Notes: generated from the letters alone by a model not told the origin. Numbered from the stretch's first letter, positions 33,307-42,327 are shown. The stretch is 64,000 nt of DNA from Deltaproteobacteria bacterium UBA5205 (GCA_002412715.1 DHVP01000004.1:139006-203005); one strand, 5' to 3'. A program made the numbers and translations.

Positions 33307-33351
33307 GGTCCTCCCCCCGCGCTTTCGGCGGGGCAGGTGGGACCGGGGAGG
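33307..33351 (+). promoter_or_regulatory. Hairpin covering the fliN ribosome-binding site
   Basis: In the 72-base fliM-fliN gap, CCCCGC/GCGGGG (33315-33320 / 33328-33333) can be flanked by GGTCC/GGACC (33307-33311 / 33340-33344). CCTCCCC (33310-33316) can alternatively pair with the GGGGAGG Shine-Dalgarno sequence (33345-33351). Translation of fliN could therefore depend on which structure forms. Confidence 0.4.
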
Positions 33352-33355
33352 AAGA

Positions 33356-33679
33356 ATGGAAGAACTTTTGAAGGAAGTACCTGCCGCCGCCACCAACGGC
33401 AGCGGGACGAAAAAATTCGAGATGAATATCGACAGTCTTCTCGATATCTCCGTGGAAATCTCGGTGGAGATAGGCCGGACGAAGCTCACCATAGGCGAAC
33501 TCCTCGCCCTGTCCAAGGGTTCGATCATCGAACTCAACAGGATAGCCGGTGAGTCCGTGGATATCTACGTCAACGACAAGCTTCTCGGCAAGGGCGAGAT
33601 TGTCCTCGTCAACGAGAGGCTCGGAGTGAGGATCATGGAGATCCTGACCCCGAAGGAACGAGTTCAGGAGCTTGGTTGA
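33356..33679 (+). CDS. fliN: Flagellar motor switch protein FliN
   Basis: This 107-residue protein is a short N-terminal extension plus a SpoA domain: LLDISVEISVEIGRTKLTIGELLALSKGSIIELNRIAGESVDIYVND...GEIVLVNERLGVRI. It forms the C-ring base with FliM. It has a GGGGAGGAAG site and overlaps fliO by one base (TGATG). Confidence 0.95.
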   Translation: MEELLKEVPAAATNGSGTKKFEMNIDSLLDISVEISVEIGRTKLTIGELLALSKGSIIELNRIAGESVDIYVNDKLLGKGEIVLVNERLGVRIMEILTPKERVQELG

Positions 33680-33954
33680 TGGATACGTACCTCGGCATTA
33701 TCAAGGTCGTCTTCATCATGGCCGCTCTGATAGCGGGCATCTACCTTCTCTCCCGGTACGCCGGGAAGCTGAACCTCAGGTTCAAGCCGAAGGGTGCCGC
33801 CGACTACGGCCTGAAGAAGGTGGACACGATATACCTTGCACCCCGGAAGTTCATATCCGTGGTCGAGGTCAGGGACCATGTCCTGGTGATCGGTGCCGGG
33901 GAAAAGGAGATCTCTCTTCTCGCGAAGTGGCGTAAAGAGGGGGCCAATTCATGA
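33679..33954 (+). CDS. fliO: Flagellar biosynthesis protein FliO
   Basis: This 91-residue protein has one N-terminal membrane helix (IIKVVFIMAALIAGIYLLSRY) and a small cytoplasmic beta domain (IYLAPRKFISVVEVRDHVLVIGAGEKEISLLAKW). The size, topology and position between fliN and fliP identify FliO, which assists FliP assembly. The start is ATG 33679 within the fliN stop region. Confidence 0.88.
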   Translation: MDTYLGIIKVVFIMAALIAGIYLLSRYAGKLNLRFKPKGAADYGLKKVDTIYLAPRKFISVVEVRDHVLVIGAGEKEISLLAKWRKEGANS

Positions 33955-34697
33955 AATACCTCGTTGTTTTCTGTCTCGTGCTTTCCTTCGTAGCTTTACC
34001 GGCCGTCGTTTCCGCGAAGGCAGACAAGGCCGCGGCGGGTACCAACATTCTTAACGCCCTCGTCGGTGCCGACGGCGGCAGGAATCTCATCAACATCGTC
34101 ATCGTACTGACAGTACTTGCCTTTGCCCCGGCAATCCTCCTTCTCATGAGTTCTTTTACGCGAATCATCATAGTCCTGTCCTTTTTGCGTCAGGCGATGG
34201 GTATACAGCAGCTCCCGCCGAACCAGGTGGTCGTCGGTCTTTCGCTCTTCCTTACCCTCTTCGTCATGGGGCCGACGTACGACAAGATCAATGATGCTGC
34301 CCTGAAACCCTACCTTGCCAACAAAATCGGGTTCGAGGAGTTTATGGACAAGTCCTCAGTCGAGCTGAGCACTTTCATGCTCAAGTACACGAAGGAGAAG
34401 GACCTTGCCCTCTTTATAAACATCGCGAAGCTCAAAAGGCCGGAGGGCCCGAAAGACCTTCCTCTCAAGGTCATCGTCCCAGCCTTTGCCATAAGTGAGT
34501 TGAAGCGGGCATTCCAGATCGGGTTCCTCCTGTACATACCCTTTCTCATGATAGATATGGTCGTAGCGAGCGTCCTTTTGTCGGCGGGTATGATGATGCT
34601 TCCTCCCATCTTCATATCCCTGCCCTTTAAAGTCATGCTCTTTGTCCTTGTAGACGGATGGAATCTCCTCGTGGGGTCCATTATAAAAGGTTTTTGA
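33951..34697 (+). CDS. fliP: Flagellar export gate protein FliP
   Basis: This 248-residue membrane protein has a cleavable signal sequence (about 1-22) and helices including IVIVLTVLAFAPAILLLM. The family block SSFTRIIIVLSFLRQAMGIQQLPPNQVV is at about 66-93, and the C-terminal block is PAFAISELKRAFQIGFLLYIPFLMIDMVVASVL. It overlaps fliO by 4 bases. Confidence 0.96.
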   Translation: MKYLVVFCLVLSFVALPAVVSAKADKAAAGTNILNALVGADGGRNLINIVIVLTVLAFAPAILLLMSSFTRIIIVLSFLRQAMGIQQLPPNQVVVGLSLFLTLFVMGPTYDKINDAALKPYLANKIGFEEFMDKSSVELSTFMLKYTKEKDLALFINIAKLKRPEGPKDLPLKVIVPAFAISELKRAFQIGFLLYIPFLMIDMVVASVLLSAGMMMLPPIFISLPFKVMLFVLVDGWNLLVGSIIKGF

Positions 34698-34708
34698 TAG
34701 GAGACAGT

Positions 34709-34978
34709 ATGAGCCAGGACCTTGTTATCCAGATATTCAGAGACTTTCTCAAATCGACTCTCGTCCTCATGTCGCCGCTTCTTCTGGCGTCCATCGTGGT
34801 GGGTCTCATCGTGAGCGTATTTCAGGCGGCCACGCAGATCCATGAGATGACGCTGGTCTTTGTCCCGAAGATCCTCGTCATATCCGTCTGCCTTATCGTT
34901 CTTTTTCCCTGGATGATGAATTTCGCGATTTCCTTCACGGTGAATATCATCAGCAACATACCATTGTACGTGAGATAG
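34709..34978 (+). CDS. fliQ: Flagellar export gate protein FliQ
   Basis: This 89-residue protein has two membrane helices (LVLMSPLLLASIVVGLIVSVFQAATQIHE and ILVISVCLIVLFPWMMNF) and matches FliQ length and motifs (QAATQI). ATG 34709 has ATAGGAG upstream; a longer in-frame reading from 34658 overlaps fliP and is rejected. fliR starts at the next base. Confidence 0.95.
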   Translation: MSQDLVIQIFRDFLKSTLVLMSPLLLASIVVGLIVSVFQAATQIHEMTLVFVPKILVISVCLIVLFPWMMNFAISFTVNIISNIPLYVR

Positions 34979-35752
34979 ATGACGAATATAGCCATCACAT
35001 TTGAAATGCAGAAATTCCTCCTCGTTTTTTTCAGGGTTGCGTCGATGCTTTTCATGATACCTCTGTTCGCTTCGCGGTCGGTCTCTGCCATATTCAAAGG
35101 CGGTCTGGCGCTCATGATCACCTACCTGCTCTACGATCTTGCGAAGACGAATGTTGTTGCCCGGCCGGATTCATTCGTTCTGTTCATCCTGTGCGCAAAG
35201 GAGATATTCATCGGGGCGACGATCGGTTTCATCGTCCGGCTCGTGTTTGTTTCGGCCAGCATGTCCGGTGAGATCATATCCTTGCAGGCAGGCTTGTCCT
35301 TCGCCCGTTTCATGGACCCCTACTCCATGTCGCAGGTGTCCGTCCTGGAACAGATCAAGAACCTGATAGCCCTTCTCATATTTTTTGTCATCGACGCACA
35401 CCACATGCTGATCAGGGGGATTGCCTACAGCCTTCGGGAAGTGCCCGTAGGCGCCGTTGCCCTGAACTCGTCCCTGGCGGGATACCTGGTCACCGCGACG
35501 GGAAATATATTCGGAGCGGCCTTCAGGATAGGGGCCCCCATCATTGTGACGCTCTTTCTCGTGGAACTGGCCTTCGGTGTCCTCTCCCGGATGATCCCCC
35601 AGGCGAATGTTTTCGTCGACGCCATTCCCGTGAAGATACTCATAACGGTACTGATGCTCGGCCTGTCGCTGGGCTACATCGTGCCGAGCATTAGCGCCCT
35701 CTTCAGGGGGCTTGAAACCGATCTTATCCGGGCGATCCGGATGATGGGATAG
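34979..35752 (+). CDS. fliR: Flagellar export gate protein FliR
   Basis: This 257-residue polytopic protein with about six membrane segments has family features including FFRVASMLFMIPLFASRSV, GLSFARFMDPYSMSQVSVLEQ and the C-terminal LSRMIPQANVFVDAIPVKI. It completes the FliPQR gate. flhB starts 3 bases downstream. Confidence 0.95.
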   Translation: MTNIAITFEMQKFLLVFFRVASMLFMIPLFASRSVSAIFKGGLALMITYLLYDLAKTNVVARPDSFVLFILCAKEIFIGATIGFIVRLVFVSASMSGEIISLQAGLSFARFMDPYSMSQVSVLEQIKNLIALLIFFVIDAHHMLIRGIAYSLREVPVGAVALNSSLAGYLVTATGNIFGAAFRIGAPIIVTLFLVELAFGVLSRMIPQANVFVDAIPVKILITVLMLGLSLGYIVPSISALFRGLETDLIRAIRMMG

Positions 35753-35755
35753 GAC

Positions 35756-36820
35756 ATGTCGGAAAGTTTTCAGGAAAAGACGGAGCAGCCAACCGAAAAA
35801 CGGCTGGATGATGCCCGGAAAAAAGGGAAGGTGGCGGTTTCCCGCGAGATCAACACCTCCGTCGTCATACTTTTTTCCACCATCTTTCTGTATTTCATGG
35901 TTTCCAAAGGCTTCCAGGAGATGTTCAAGGTCTACGCGAATTTCGCGCGAAACGCCAATATGGATATAGGGCCGGGCAACATGCACGACATCGTTATCTT
36001 CGGCGTCACCCGATGGTGGTACATCGTGGTGCCCGTATTCGGCATCGTGATGATCCTCGGGCTTGCCGGTAGCATCCTGCAGTCTGGATTCATGTGGAGT
36101 TCCGAGGCCCTGAAATTCGACGCCAACAAGCTCAACCCCATGCAGGGCATAAAAAACCTGGTATCGAAAAAATCCTTCGTGGAGCTTCTGAAGTCGGTCA
36201 TCAAGATCGTCCTTCTCGCTTACGTGGCGCGCAATCTCATCATGAGCCAGATGCCCGTTATCTTCGGTCTTTCCGGACAGGACACGGGCACCATCGTCAG
36301 GTATCTCGGAGAGACATCGTTCAGTCTGACCGTCAAGATCGGTATCGTCTTCCTCTTTCTGGCGGCCCTGGATTTTGCCTATCAAAAGTGGGACTACAGG
36401 AAATCCATGATGATGACCATGCAGGAGGTCAAGGAGGAGCACAAGGAGCGCGAGGGCAACCCTCTCGTCAAGTCCAGGATCAGGAGCCTCCAGCGCGAAA
36501 TGGCACGTCACAGGATGATGGAGGACGTCAAGACCGCCGACGTGATCGTAACCAACCCGACGCACTTCGCCGTTGCCCTGAAATATTCCGCGCATGAAAT
36601 GCCCGCACCGAAGGTCGTGGCCAAGGGTCAGGGGTTTGTGGCCTTGAGGATCAAAGAAACGGCAGCGAAGTATCGCGTGCCCCTTGTCGAGAATAAACCG
36701 CTGGCGCAGGGCCTCTATCATGCGGTGAACGTCGGCGATTTCATACCGGAAAAATTCTATCTCATCGTGGCTGAACTTCTGGCCGGCATCTTCAGAAGAA
36801 AAGGGAAGGGGATCCTGTAA
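35756..36820 (+). CDS. flhB: Flagellar export substrate-specificity switch FlhB
   Basis: This 354-residue protein starts with the family motif EKTEQPTEKRLDDARKKGKVA, has four membrane helices, and has a cytoplasmic C-domain with the autocleavage site TNPTHFAVALKY. Cleavage at N-P changes export from rod/hook to filament substrates. The stop overlaps the flhA start (TAATG). Confidence 0.96.
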   Translation: MSESFQEKTEQPTEKRLDDARKKGKVAVSREINTSVVILFSTIFLYFMVSKGFQEMFKVYANFARNANMDIGPGNMHDIVIFGVTRWWYIVVPVFGIVMILGLAGSILQSGFMWSSEALKFDANKLNPMQGIKNLVSKKSFVELLKSVIKIVLLAYVARNLIMSQMPVIFGLSGQDTGTIVRYLGETSFSLTVKIGIVFLFLAALDFAYQKWDYRKSMMMTMQEVKEEHKEREGNPLVKSRIRSLQREMARHRMMEDVKTADVIVTNPTHFAVALKYSAHEMPAPKVVAKGQGFVALRIKETAAKYRVPLVENKPLAQGLYHAVNVGDFIPEKFYLIVAELLAGIFRRKGKGIL

Positions 36821-38877
36821 TGGGCACAATGGTAGCGAGCCTCAAAAGCAAGGCCGATATCCTCGTCGCCGTAAGCGTCGTCTTCGTGATCATGATCATG
36901 ATCGTCCCTCTCAACAGTTTCTTCATCGACATGTTCCTGTCGATGAGCATCTCCGTCTCACTTCTGATCCTCTTCATCTCCATGTATATAAAGAAGCCCC
37001 TAGATTTCTCCGTCTTTCCGTCGGTGCTTCTGATCGTGACGCTCTTTCGCCTCTCCCTCAACATCGCCTCGACGCGGCTCATCCTCGTTCACGGAGACGA
37101 GGGATCCCAGGCGGCGGGGCAGATCATCAAGGGCTTCGGCACCTTTATCGTAGGCGGCAACTATGTCGTTGGAGCCGTTGTTTTTCTCATCCTCATGATC
37201 ATCAACTTCGTCGTCATCACGAAGGGCGCCGGAAGGGTTGCCGAGGTCGCCGCGCGCTTCACCCTCGATGCTATGCCGGGAAAACAGATGAGCATCGATG
37301 CCGATCTCAACGCCGGCCTCATCGACGATGCGGCGGCGCGCAAGCGCAGGGAGCGGGTGGAAATGGAGGCCGACTTCTACGGCGCCATGGACGGATCGAG
37401 CAAGTTTGTCCGCGGTGACGCGATCGCAGGGATCATTATCATCTTCGTGAATATTATCGGCGGATTGGTCATCGGAGTCGTCCAGAAGGGGATGAACATC
37501 AACGACGCCCTGTCGGTCTATACACTTCTGACGATCGGTGAGGGGCTTGTGGCCCAGATCCCCGCTCTTCTCACATCCACCGCGGCGGGCATTATAGTCA
37601 CCCGGGCGGCAAGCGAATCAAACCTGGGAAGCGATGTGGTCTCCCAGCTCTTTACCCAGCCGAAGGCCCTCGCTCTTGCCTCCTTTGTCATCCTGTCGAT
37701 AGGCATGGTCCCGGGCATTCCGCTGGTACCTTTTCTTATCCTCTCATCCATTACGTACGGCATCGGCCAGGTCATGAAGAAGGGTCCCGAGGAAGAACTT
37801 CCGGCCGTCCCCGACGTTGCGTCGGAATCGAAGGAGAGAGGGGAGACCATAGCGCCCCTCGAGATACTCGAGGTCGAGATCGGCTACGGCCTCATACCGA
37901 TCGTAGACGCGGAGCAGAGTGGCGAGCTTCTCGACAAGATCAGAGCCATCCGCAAGCAGATAGCGGTCGAGCTGGGCATTGTGGTGCCGCCCATGAAACT
38001 CAGGGACAACCTGCAGCTCGGGGCCTCCGAGTACGTTATGCTTCTCAAGGGGATCGAGATGGGCCGAGGCAGCCTGGTATCGGGCAGTCTCCTGGCCATG
38101 GGGCCGGAGGGGAAGGACAGGCCGGCGGACGGCATCCCCACGAAAGAACCCGTTTTCAATCTCGATGCCTACTGGATAGCCGAAAAGGACCGCGAGACTT
38201 ACATAGGCGAAGGCTTCACCGTTGTCGACCATGCCACGGTCATGGCCACGCACCTTACCGAACTCGTAAGGAACAACGCCCATGAACTCCTGACACGACA
38301 GGAAACCCAGAAGCTTATCGACAATGTCGCCCCGACCCACCAGAAGGTGATCGAGGAGATCTCCCAGAACCAGGTCAACGTCGGTGTCGTTCAGAAGGTC
38401 CTCCAGAGCCTCCTGCGCGAGCAGGTGTCGATCCGGGACCTGATCACGATCCTGGAGGCGATCGCCGACGCCTCGTCGTCAACGAAAGACCCCGATGTCA
38501 TCACCGAATACGTGCGTCAGCGAATGGCCAGAAGCATTCTCAAGCCCTACCTGGTGGACGGGATCCTCAATATCCATATCCTCGAAAAGACGCTTGAAGA
38601 GAAACTTCTCAGCAGCATTCAGCCGACAGACCAGGGTACGGTCCTTGCACTCGACCTTACCTTCAGTCAGAAGATAATAGAAAAGATAGGCAATGAGGCG
38701 AAGAAGGCCATGCTTCAGAATTACCAGCCCGTTCTTCTCGTCCATCCGATCTTGCGGGGACGATTGAGGAGGTTCCTCGATCGTTACATCCAGGGAATAA
38801 CCGTCATCTCTCATAATGAGATACCACCTCAGATAAGGATCCAATCAGTGGGGGTCATAAGAATAAATGAAGGTTAA
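36820..38877 (+). CDS. flhA: Flagellar export protein FlhA
   Basis: This 685-residue export-gate protein has eight predicted N-terminal membrane helices (about 1-320) with the FHIPEP-type loop SVFPSVLLIVTLFRLSLNIASTRLI and SIDADLNAGLIDD. A large cytoplasmic domain (from about 350) ends with RRFLDRYIQGITVISHNEIPP. It docks chaperone-substrate complexes. It overlaps flhF by 11 bases. Confidence 0.96.
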   Translation: MGTMVASLKSKADILVAVSVVFVIMIMIVPLNSFFIDMFLSMSISVSLLILFISMYIKKPLDFSVFPSVLLIVTLFRLSLNIASTRLILVHGDEGSQAAGQIIKGFGTFIVGGNYVVGAVVFLILMIINFVVITKGAGRVAEVAARFTLDAMPGKQMSIDADLNAGLIDDAAARKRRERVEMEADFYGAMDGSSKFVRGDAIAGIIIIFVNIIGGLVIGVVQKGMNINDALSVYTLLTIGEGLVAQIPALLTSTAAGIIVTRAASESNLGSDVVSQLFTQPKALALASFVILSIGMVPGIPLVPFLILSSITYGIGQVMKKGPEEELPAVPDVASESKERGETIAPLEILEVEIGYGLIPIVDAEQSGELLDKIRAIRKQIAVELGIVVPPMKLRDNLQLGASEYVMLLKGIEMGRGSLVSGSLLAMGPEGKDRPADGIPTKEPVFNLDAYWIAEKDRETYIGEGFTVVDHATVMATHLTELVRNNAHELLTRQETQKLIDNVAPTHQKVIEEISQNQVNVGVVQKVLQSLLREQVSIRDLITILEAIADASSSTKDPDVITEYVRQRMARSILKPYLVDGILNIHILEKTLEEKLLSSIQPTDQGTVLALDLTFSQKIIEKIGNEAKKAMLQNYQPVLLVHPILRGRLRRFLDRYIQGITVISHNEIPPQIRIQSVGVIRINEG

Positions 38878-39931
38878 GACCTATACATTCGACGATATCC
38901 GCGGGGGCATGGATGTAATCAAGGAGCAGTTCGGCCCCGATACCATCATCATGGATATCAAGCAGAACAACCACAACGGCAACGGGTGGATGAAAAAGGG
39001 CTGCGAGATATCCATAGCCGTGGAGAGCGACCCCGGCGCCGCACTGGAAACGGATCTTGGCGAGATCAGGAAGAAGACGGAGGCGATCTGGAGCGATGCG
39101 GCCCGCTACCTGACGGACCGGCTTGTTTCCATCGAGACGGACATGCTCGTCGACAGGCTCAAGACGTATCCCATGCCTCTGAAGATACTCCACGACAGGA
39201 TGATGAAGGCCGGTCTCGACCGGCATATCTGCATGTCCCTTCTCTCCGAGGTATTTGCGGAGATAGGGTCCATCGCCGAGAACAGTACCAAAGCCCTCTT
39301 CTTCACGAAGACGAAACTCGGCAGGCGCATAGCCCTGTGTGACGCACTGGCGCCCGACGAATCGATCCTCCTTATCGGTCCCACCGGATCGGGCAAGACG
39401 GAAACGGCCAAGAAGCTCGCCGCGGTCATGAATGCACGGGACCTCAATCCGTCGATCCTCGCCTTCGACCCCGTCAGAAGAGGCGCCTATGAAGAGCTTC
39501 TCGCCTTTTCGCAAAAGACAGGGACCCCCTTTCAGTTTGCGGTTACCATCGAAGAACTGTGCCGCAAGGCCCACGACGGAAACGGTAAGAAGATCATAGA
39601 CATAACGGGTCACCTCACCTACCAGGGGGAGGTCGTCGATAATTTTCGGGGCATGAAGAAGCTTGTCGTGTTCCCGGCGGGAATGAGGGACGAAATGCTG
39701 GAGCATTATCTCAGCATCATGGACAGCGCGTCCATATCGGGACTCATCTTTACGAAGCTTGACGAGCAAGACCGGCTGGGCCCGCTGTGCAACAGCATCT
39801 TGAGGCTTGGAAGACCCATAGCGGCACTGACCGGCGGAGCGGGGATCGGGGAGATCATGATCCCGGACCAGGATACATTCGGCAGAATACTGATCGAGGG
39901 AAGAGGATGGCAATCAACGGACGCAAGATGA
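38867..39931 (+). CDS. flhF: Flagellar SRP-type GTPase FlhF (divergent motifs)
   Basis: This 354-residue protein has an N-terminal segment typical of FlhF (MKVKTYTFDDIRGGMDVIKEQFGPDTIIMDIK) and a C-terminal NG-type domain. The G1 loop reads LLIGPTGSGKTETAKKLAA, where SRP GTPases have GKTT. The segment DPVRRGAYEELLAFS stands for the usual DTYRIGAxEQL. G3 reads IIDITGH instead of DTAGR. G4 FTKLDE is intact. The changes suggest altered GTP hydrolysis, but position before flhG fixes the identity. It should set flagellar number and place. Confidence 0.88.
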   Translation: MKVKTYTFDDIRGGMDVIKEQFGPDTIIMDIKQNNHNGNGWMKKGCEISIAVESDPGAALETDLGEIRKKTEAIWSDAARYLTDRLVSIETDMLVDRLKTYPMPLKILHDRMMKAGLDRHICMSLLSEVFAEIGSIAENSTKALFFTKTKLGRRIALCDALAPDESILLIGPTGSGKTETAKKLAAVMNARDLNPSILAFDPVRRGAYEELLAFSQKTGTPFQFAVTIEELCRKAHDGNGKKIIDITGHLTYQGEVVDNFRGMKKLVVFPAGMRDEMLEHYLSIMDSASISGLIFTKLDEQDRLGPLCNSILRLGRPIAALTGGAGIGEIMIPDQDTFGRILIEGRGWQSTDAR

Positions 39932-40650
39932 TCACGATAACGAGCGGCAAGGGCGGAGTGGGCAAATCTTCGATTGCCTCGAACATGGCTTATCTTCTCG
40001 GGAACAGGGACAAATCCACCTACATCCTCGACGCCGATCTCTCGCTGGGGAATATCGACATCATGTTCGGGATGGTCCCGAAGTTCAATGTCAGGGACGT
40101 CATCGACGGTTCGCGGCAGATCGGCGAGGTGATCCTCGAAGGGCCCTGCGGAATCAAGATTATACCGGCCACATCGGGAGTGAGTGAGTTATCGCTCCTG
40201 AGCCAGGATGAGAGAGCCATCCTCCTTGGTTCCCTCAATGCCCTGCCGGAGCATGATTTCCTGATCGTCGACACCTCCGCGGGAATATCCTCCAACGTGG
40301 TCTATTTCAACGCGATGAGCGAAGACATCTTCATCGTGGTCACACCGGACCCGGCGAGTGTTGCCGATTCCTACGCGATGGTCAAGGTCCTCAGCACGAA
40401 GACGGGCAGAAAGGATTTTAACATCATCGTCAACATGGTGAGGGAAGAGAAAGAGGCGCTTGAGCTTTTCAAGAGGATTGTCGGTGTCGCCGACAGGTTC
40501 CTTGATGTCTACCTCAATTATTTCGGTTATCTACCCCTCGATCGGCATATAAACATTGCCACGAGGAAACAAAGGCTGTGGGTGGAGCGTTTTCCCGATG
40601 CTATCGCAACCCGGGCCCTTGCAAAAATCTGTGATAGGTTGGTGTCATGA
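39907..40650 (+). CDS. flhG: MinD-like ATPase FlhG (FleN/YlxH)
   Basis: This 247-residue MinD/ParA-family protein has the deviant Walker A ITSGKGGVGKSSIASNMAYLL, ILDADLSLGNIDIMFGM and IVDTSAGISSNV. There is no obvious C-terminal amphipathic membrane helix. It regulates flagellar number with FlhF. ATG 39907 has GAGGGAAG upstream; ATG 39928, which overlaps the flhF stop, is an alternative. It overlaps fliA by 4 bases. Confidence 0.92.
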   Translation: MAINGRKMITITSGKGGVGKSSIASNMAYLLGNRDKSTYILDADLSLGNIDIMFGMVPKFNVRDVIDGSRQIGEVILEGPCGIKIIPATSGVSELSLLSQDERAILLGSLNALPEHDFLIVDTSAGISSNVVYFNAMSEDIFIVVTPDPASVADSYAMVKVLSTKTGRKDFNIIVNMVREEKEALELFKRIVGVADRFLDVYLNYFGYLPLDRHINIATRKQRLWVERFPDAIATRALAKICDRLVS

Positions 40651-41390
40651 TGACATGGAAAAAAGGATATGCCAGGACATTCAGAGACGAACGTGAGAGG
40701 ACCATCGACGATTTTATCCCCATCATCAAGCATCTGGCCTACAAGGTCTCCAGACGTTACGAAGATGACGAGATCATCGAAGACCTGATCTCCGCCGGTA
40801 TCGTGGGACTTCTCGAGGCGATGGACAAGTTTGATGCCACGAAGGGTGCCAAGCTCAACACTTTTGCCTATCTCAGGATACGCGGCGCCATGATCGACGA
40901 ACTCCGTTCGCGGGACTGGTTCCCGAGGAGCGCCCGGTCAAAATCGAAGAAGATAAACGAAGTAGTCAGAAAACTGGAGAACAAACTCGGCAGGCTGCCA
41001 AAGGAAGAAGAGGTGGCCGAGGCGCTGGGCATGCATCTCGACGACTACTTCAAGATGCTCAAAAACTATGGCAACCTTTCGGTCCTCTCCATCGAGGACC
41101 TCCATGAATTGCTCGGCGAAGACCGCGACAGGATCATGCGCTTCGTTACGGAGGAGAGCGACGACCCGGAGAAGTGTGCCGAGGCGCTGGAGCTGGAAGG
41201 CATAATGGCAAAGGAATTCGACAAGCTGCCGGAAAGACAGCGCTACGTCTTGAGTCTTTACTACCATGAAGACCTGAACATGAAAGAAATTGCACGTGTC
41301 CTGAGCATCACCGAGGCGCGGGTCTGCCAGATCCATTCACAGGCCATACTGAATCTGAGGGCGTCGATGAAGAAAGTGCTGCGCAATTAA
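40647..41390 (+). CDS. fliA: Flagellar sigma factor sigma28 (FliA)
   Basis: This 247-residue sigma factor has region 2 (EDLISAGIVGLLEAMDKFDATKGAKLNTFAYLRIRGAMIDELRSRDW), region 3 (KINEVVRKLENKLGRLPKEEEVAEALGM) and region 4 (LPERQRYVLSLYYHEDLNMKEIARVLSITEARVCQIHSQA). It is the FliA/WhiG group. Three or four FliA-type promoters occur in this window (motA, HDOD gene, cheW, EAL-HDOD). No anti-sigma factor FlgM gene is seen here. Confidence 0.95.
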   Translation: MMTWKKGYARTFRDERERTIDDFIPIIKHLAYKVSRRYEDDEIIEDLISAGIVGLLEAMDKFDATKGAKLNTFAYLRIRGAMIDELRSRDWFPRSARSKSKKINEVVRKLENKLGRLPKEEEVAEALGMHLDDYFKMLKNYGNLSVLSIEDLHELLGEDRDRIMRFVTEESDDPEKCAEALELEGIMAKEFDKLPERQRYVLSLYYHEDLNMKEIARVLSITEARVCQIHSQAILNLRASMKKVLRN

Positions 41391-41413
41391 GGTTTCGTGC
41401 GGGCTACCGATAA
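41387..41413 (+). promoter_or_regulatory. Sigma28-type promoter before the HDOD-che operon
   Basis: TTAAGGTT (41387-41394), 11 bases and ACCGATAA (41406-41413) match the FliA consensus at 6/8 and 7/8. The -35 overlaps the fliA stop codon. Transcription would start near 41420, 2-8 bases before the HDOD start codons (41422/41428), which have no Shine-Dalgarno sequence. Confidence 0.6.
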
Positions 41414-41421
41414 CATTTCTG

Positions 41422-42327
41422 ATGCGTATGGAACGCGACGATATCCTGAAAAGGCTCAGGAAGATAGATATATTGCCCACCTTCCCGGCGGTTATGGCCG
41501 AGGTCATCAGCGTCATCGAGGACCCGATGAGTTCCGCCGCGGACCTGGCGAAGATCATGGATCCCTCGATGGCCGGCGAAGTGCTACGCCTCGCCAACAC
41601 CGCATATTACGGGACGCGGAACTTCCGCAGGATCACGTCCATCGAACATGCCATAGCCATAGTCGGTCTGGAACAGCTCTCCCAGATCATTCTCCACATG
41701 CCTTTCCTGTCGATGATGGGGGGCGACGGAGGACTCGACAGGGAGAAATTCATACGCCATTCCATGATCTGCGGCATCGTCTCGAAGGTGGTCAGTCATA
41801 CCCTTCGCACGGGCGATGAGCACGCGGTCTATATCGGCGGGCTCATGCACGATATCGGCGCCATCATCATATACCGGTATTTCCACGATGAATGGAAAAC
41901 GATCGGCAATCTCGTCAGAGGCGAGGGTCACACGTGGGAACAGGCGGAAGAGGAGGTACTCTCCTGCGATCATGGCATGATCGGGGCGTGTCTTCTGACC
42001 ATGTGGAATATACCCCAACAGGTGACGGACGGGATCATGCATCACCATTGTCCTCAGAAGGCTGTGGAGAATACCTGGAATGCCAAACTCATCAATACAG
42101 GAAATAGATTTGCAAAAATCATCGATTTAAGCGATAATCTCGCCAGTCTAGATGAATTTATTAATAATAACAAAGACTTCGTTCCTATTGTCGAGGAATT
42201 GGGTTTTGATGTGTCACTCACGCAGGAACTTGACCTTTTCGAAGGTGTTTTCAGTCTTATGAAGAATGTAAAGGGGCTGCTCTTTGACGCAGGGGAAGAT
42301 AAGGATGATCAAGGTGCTGGTTGTTGA
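41422..42327 (+). CDS. HDOD domain protein
   Basis: This 301-residue protein is a single HDOD domain: LRKIDILPTFPAVMAEVISVIEDPMSSAADLAKIMDPSMAGEVLRLANTAYYG near the N-terminus, IVGLEQLSQIILHMPF, and GLMHDIGAIIIYRYF with the histidine patch HHHC near 215. HDOD proteins are non-catalytic HD relatives in signalling, often with chemotaxis or c-di-GMP circuits. The start is ATG 41422 or 41428; neither has a ribosome-binding site. Its 3' end overlaps cheB by 23 bases. Confidence 0.88.
   Translation: MRMERDDILKRLRKIDILPTFPAVMAEVISVIEDPMSSAADLAKIMDPSMAGEVLRLANTAYYGTRNFRRITSIEHAIAIVGLEQLSQIILHMPFLSMMGGDGGLDREKFIRHSMICGIVSKVVSHTLRTGDEHAVYIGGLMHDIGAIIIYRYFHDEWKTIGNLVRGEGHTWEQAEEEVLSCDHGMIGACLLTMWNIPQQVTDGIMHHHCPQKAVENTWNAKLINTGNRFAKIIDLSDNLASLDEFINNNKDFVPIVEELGFDVSLTQELDLFEGVFSLMKNVKGLLFDAGEDKDDQGAGC

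Noticed and set aside
35171..36829. A 552-codon open frame on the minus strand opposite fliR/flhB
   Set aside because: The plus strand carries undoubted export genes; the minus frame is His/Asp/Gly-rich, typical of the antisense of GC-rich genes.
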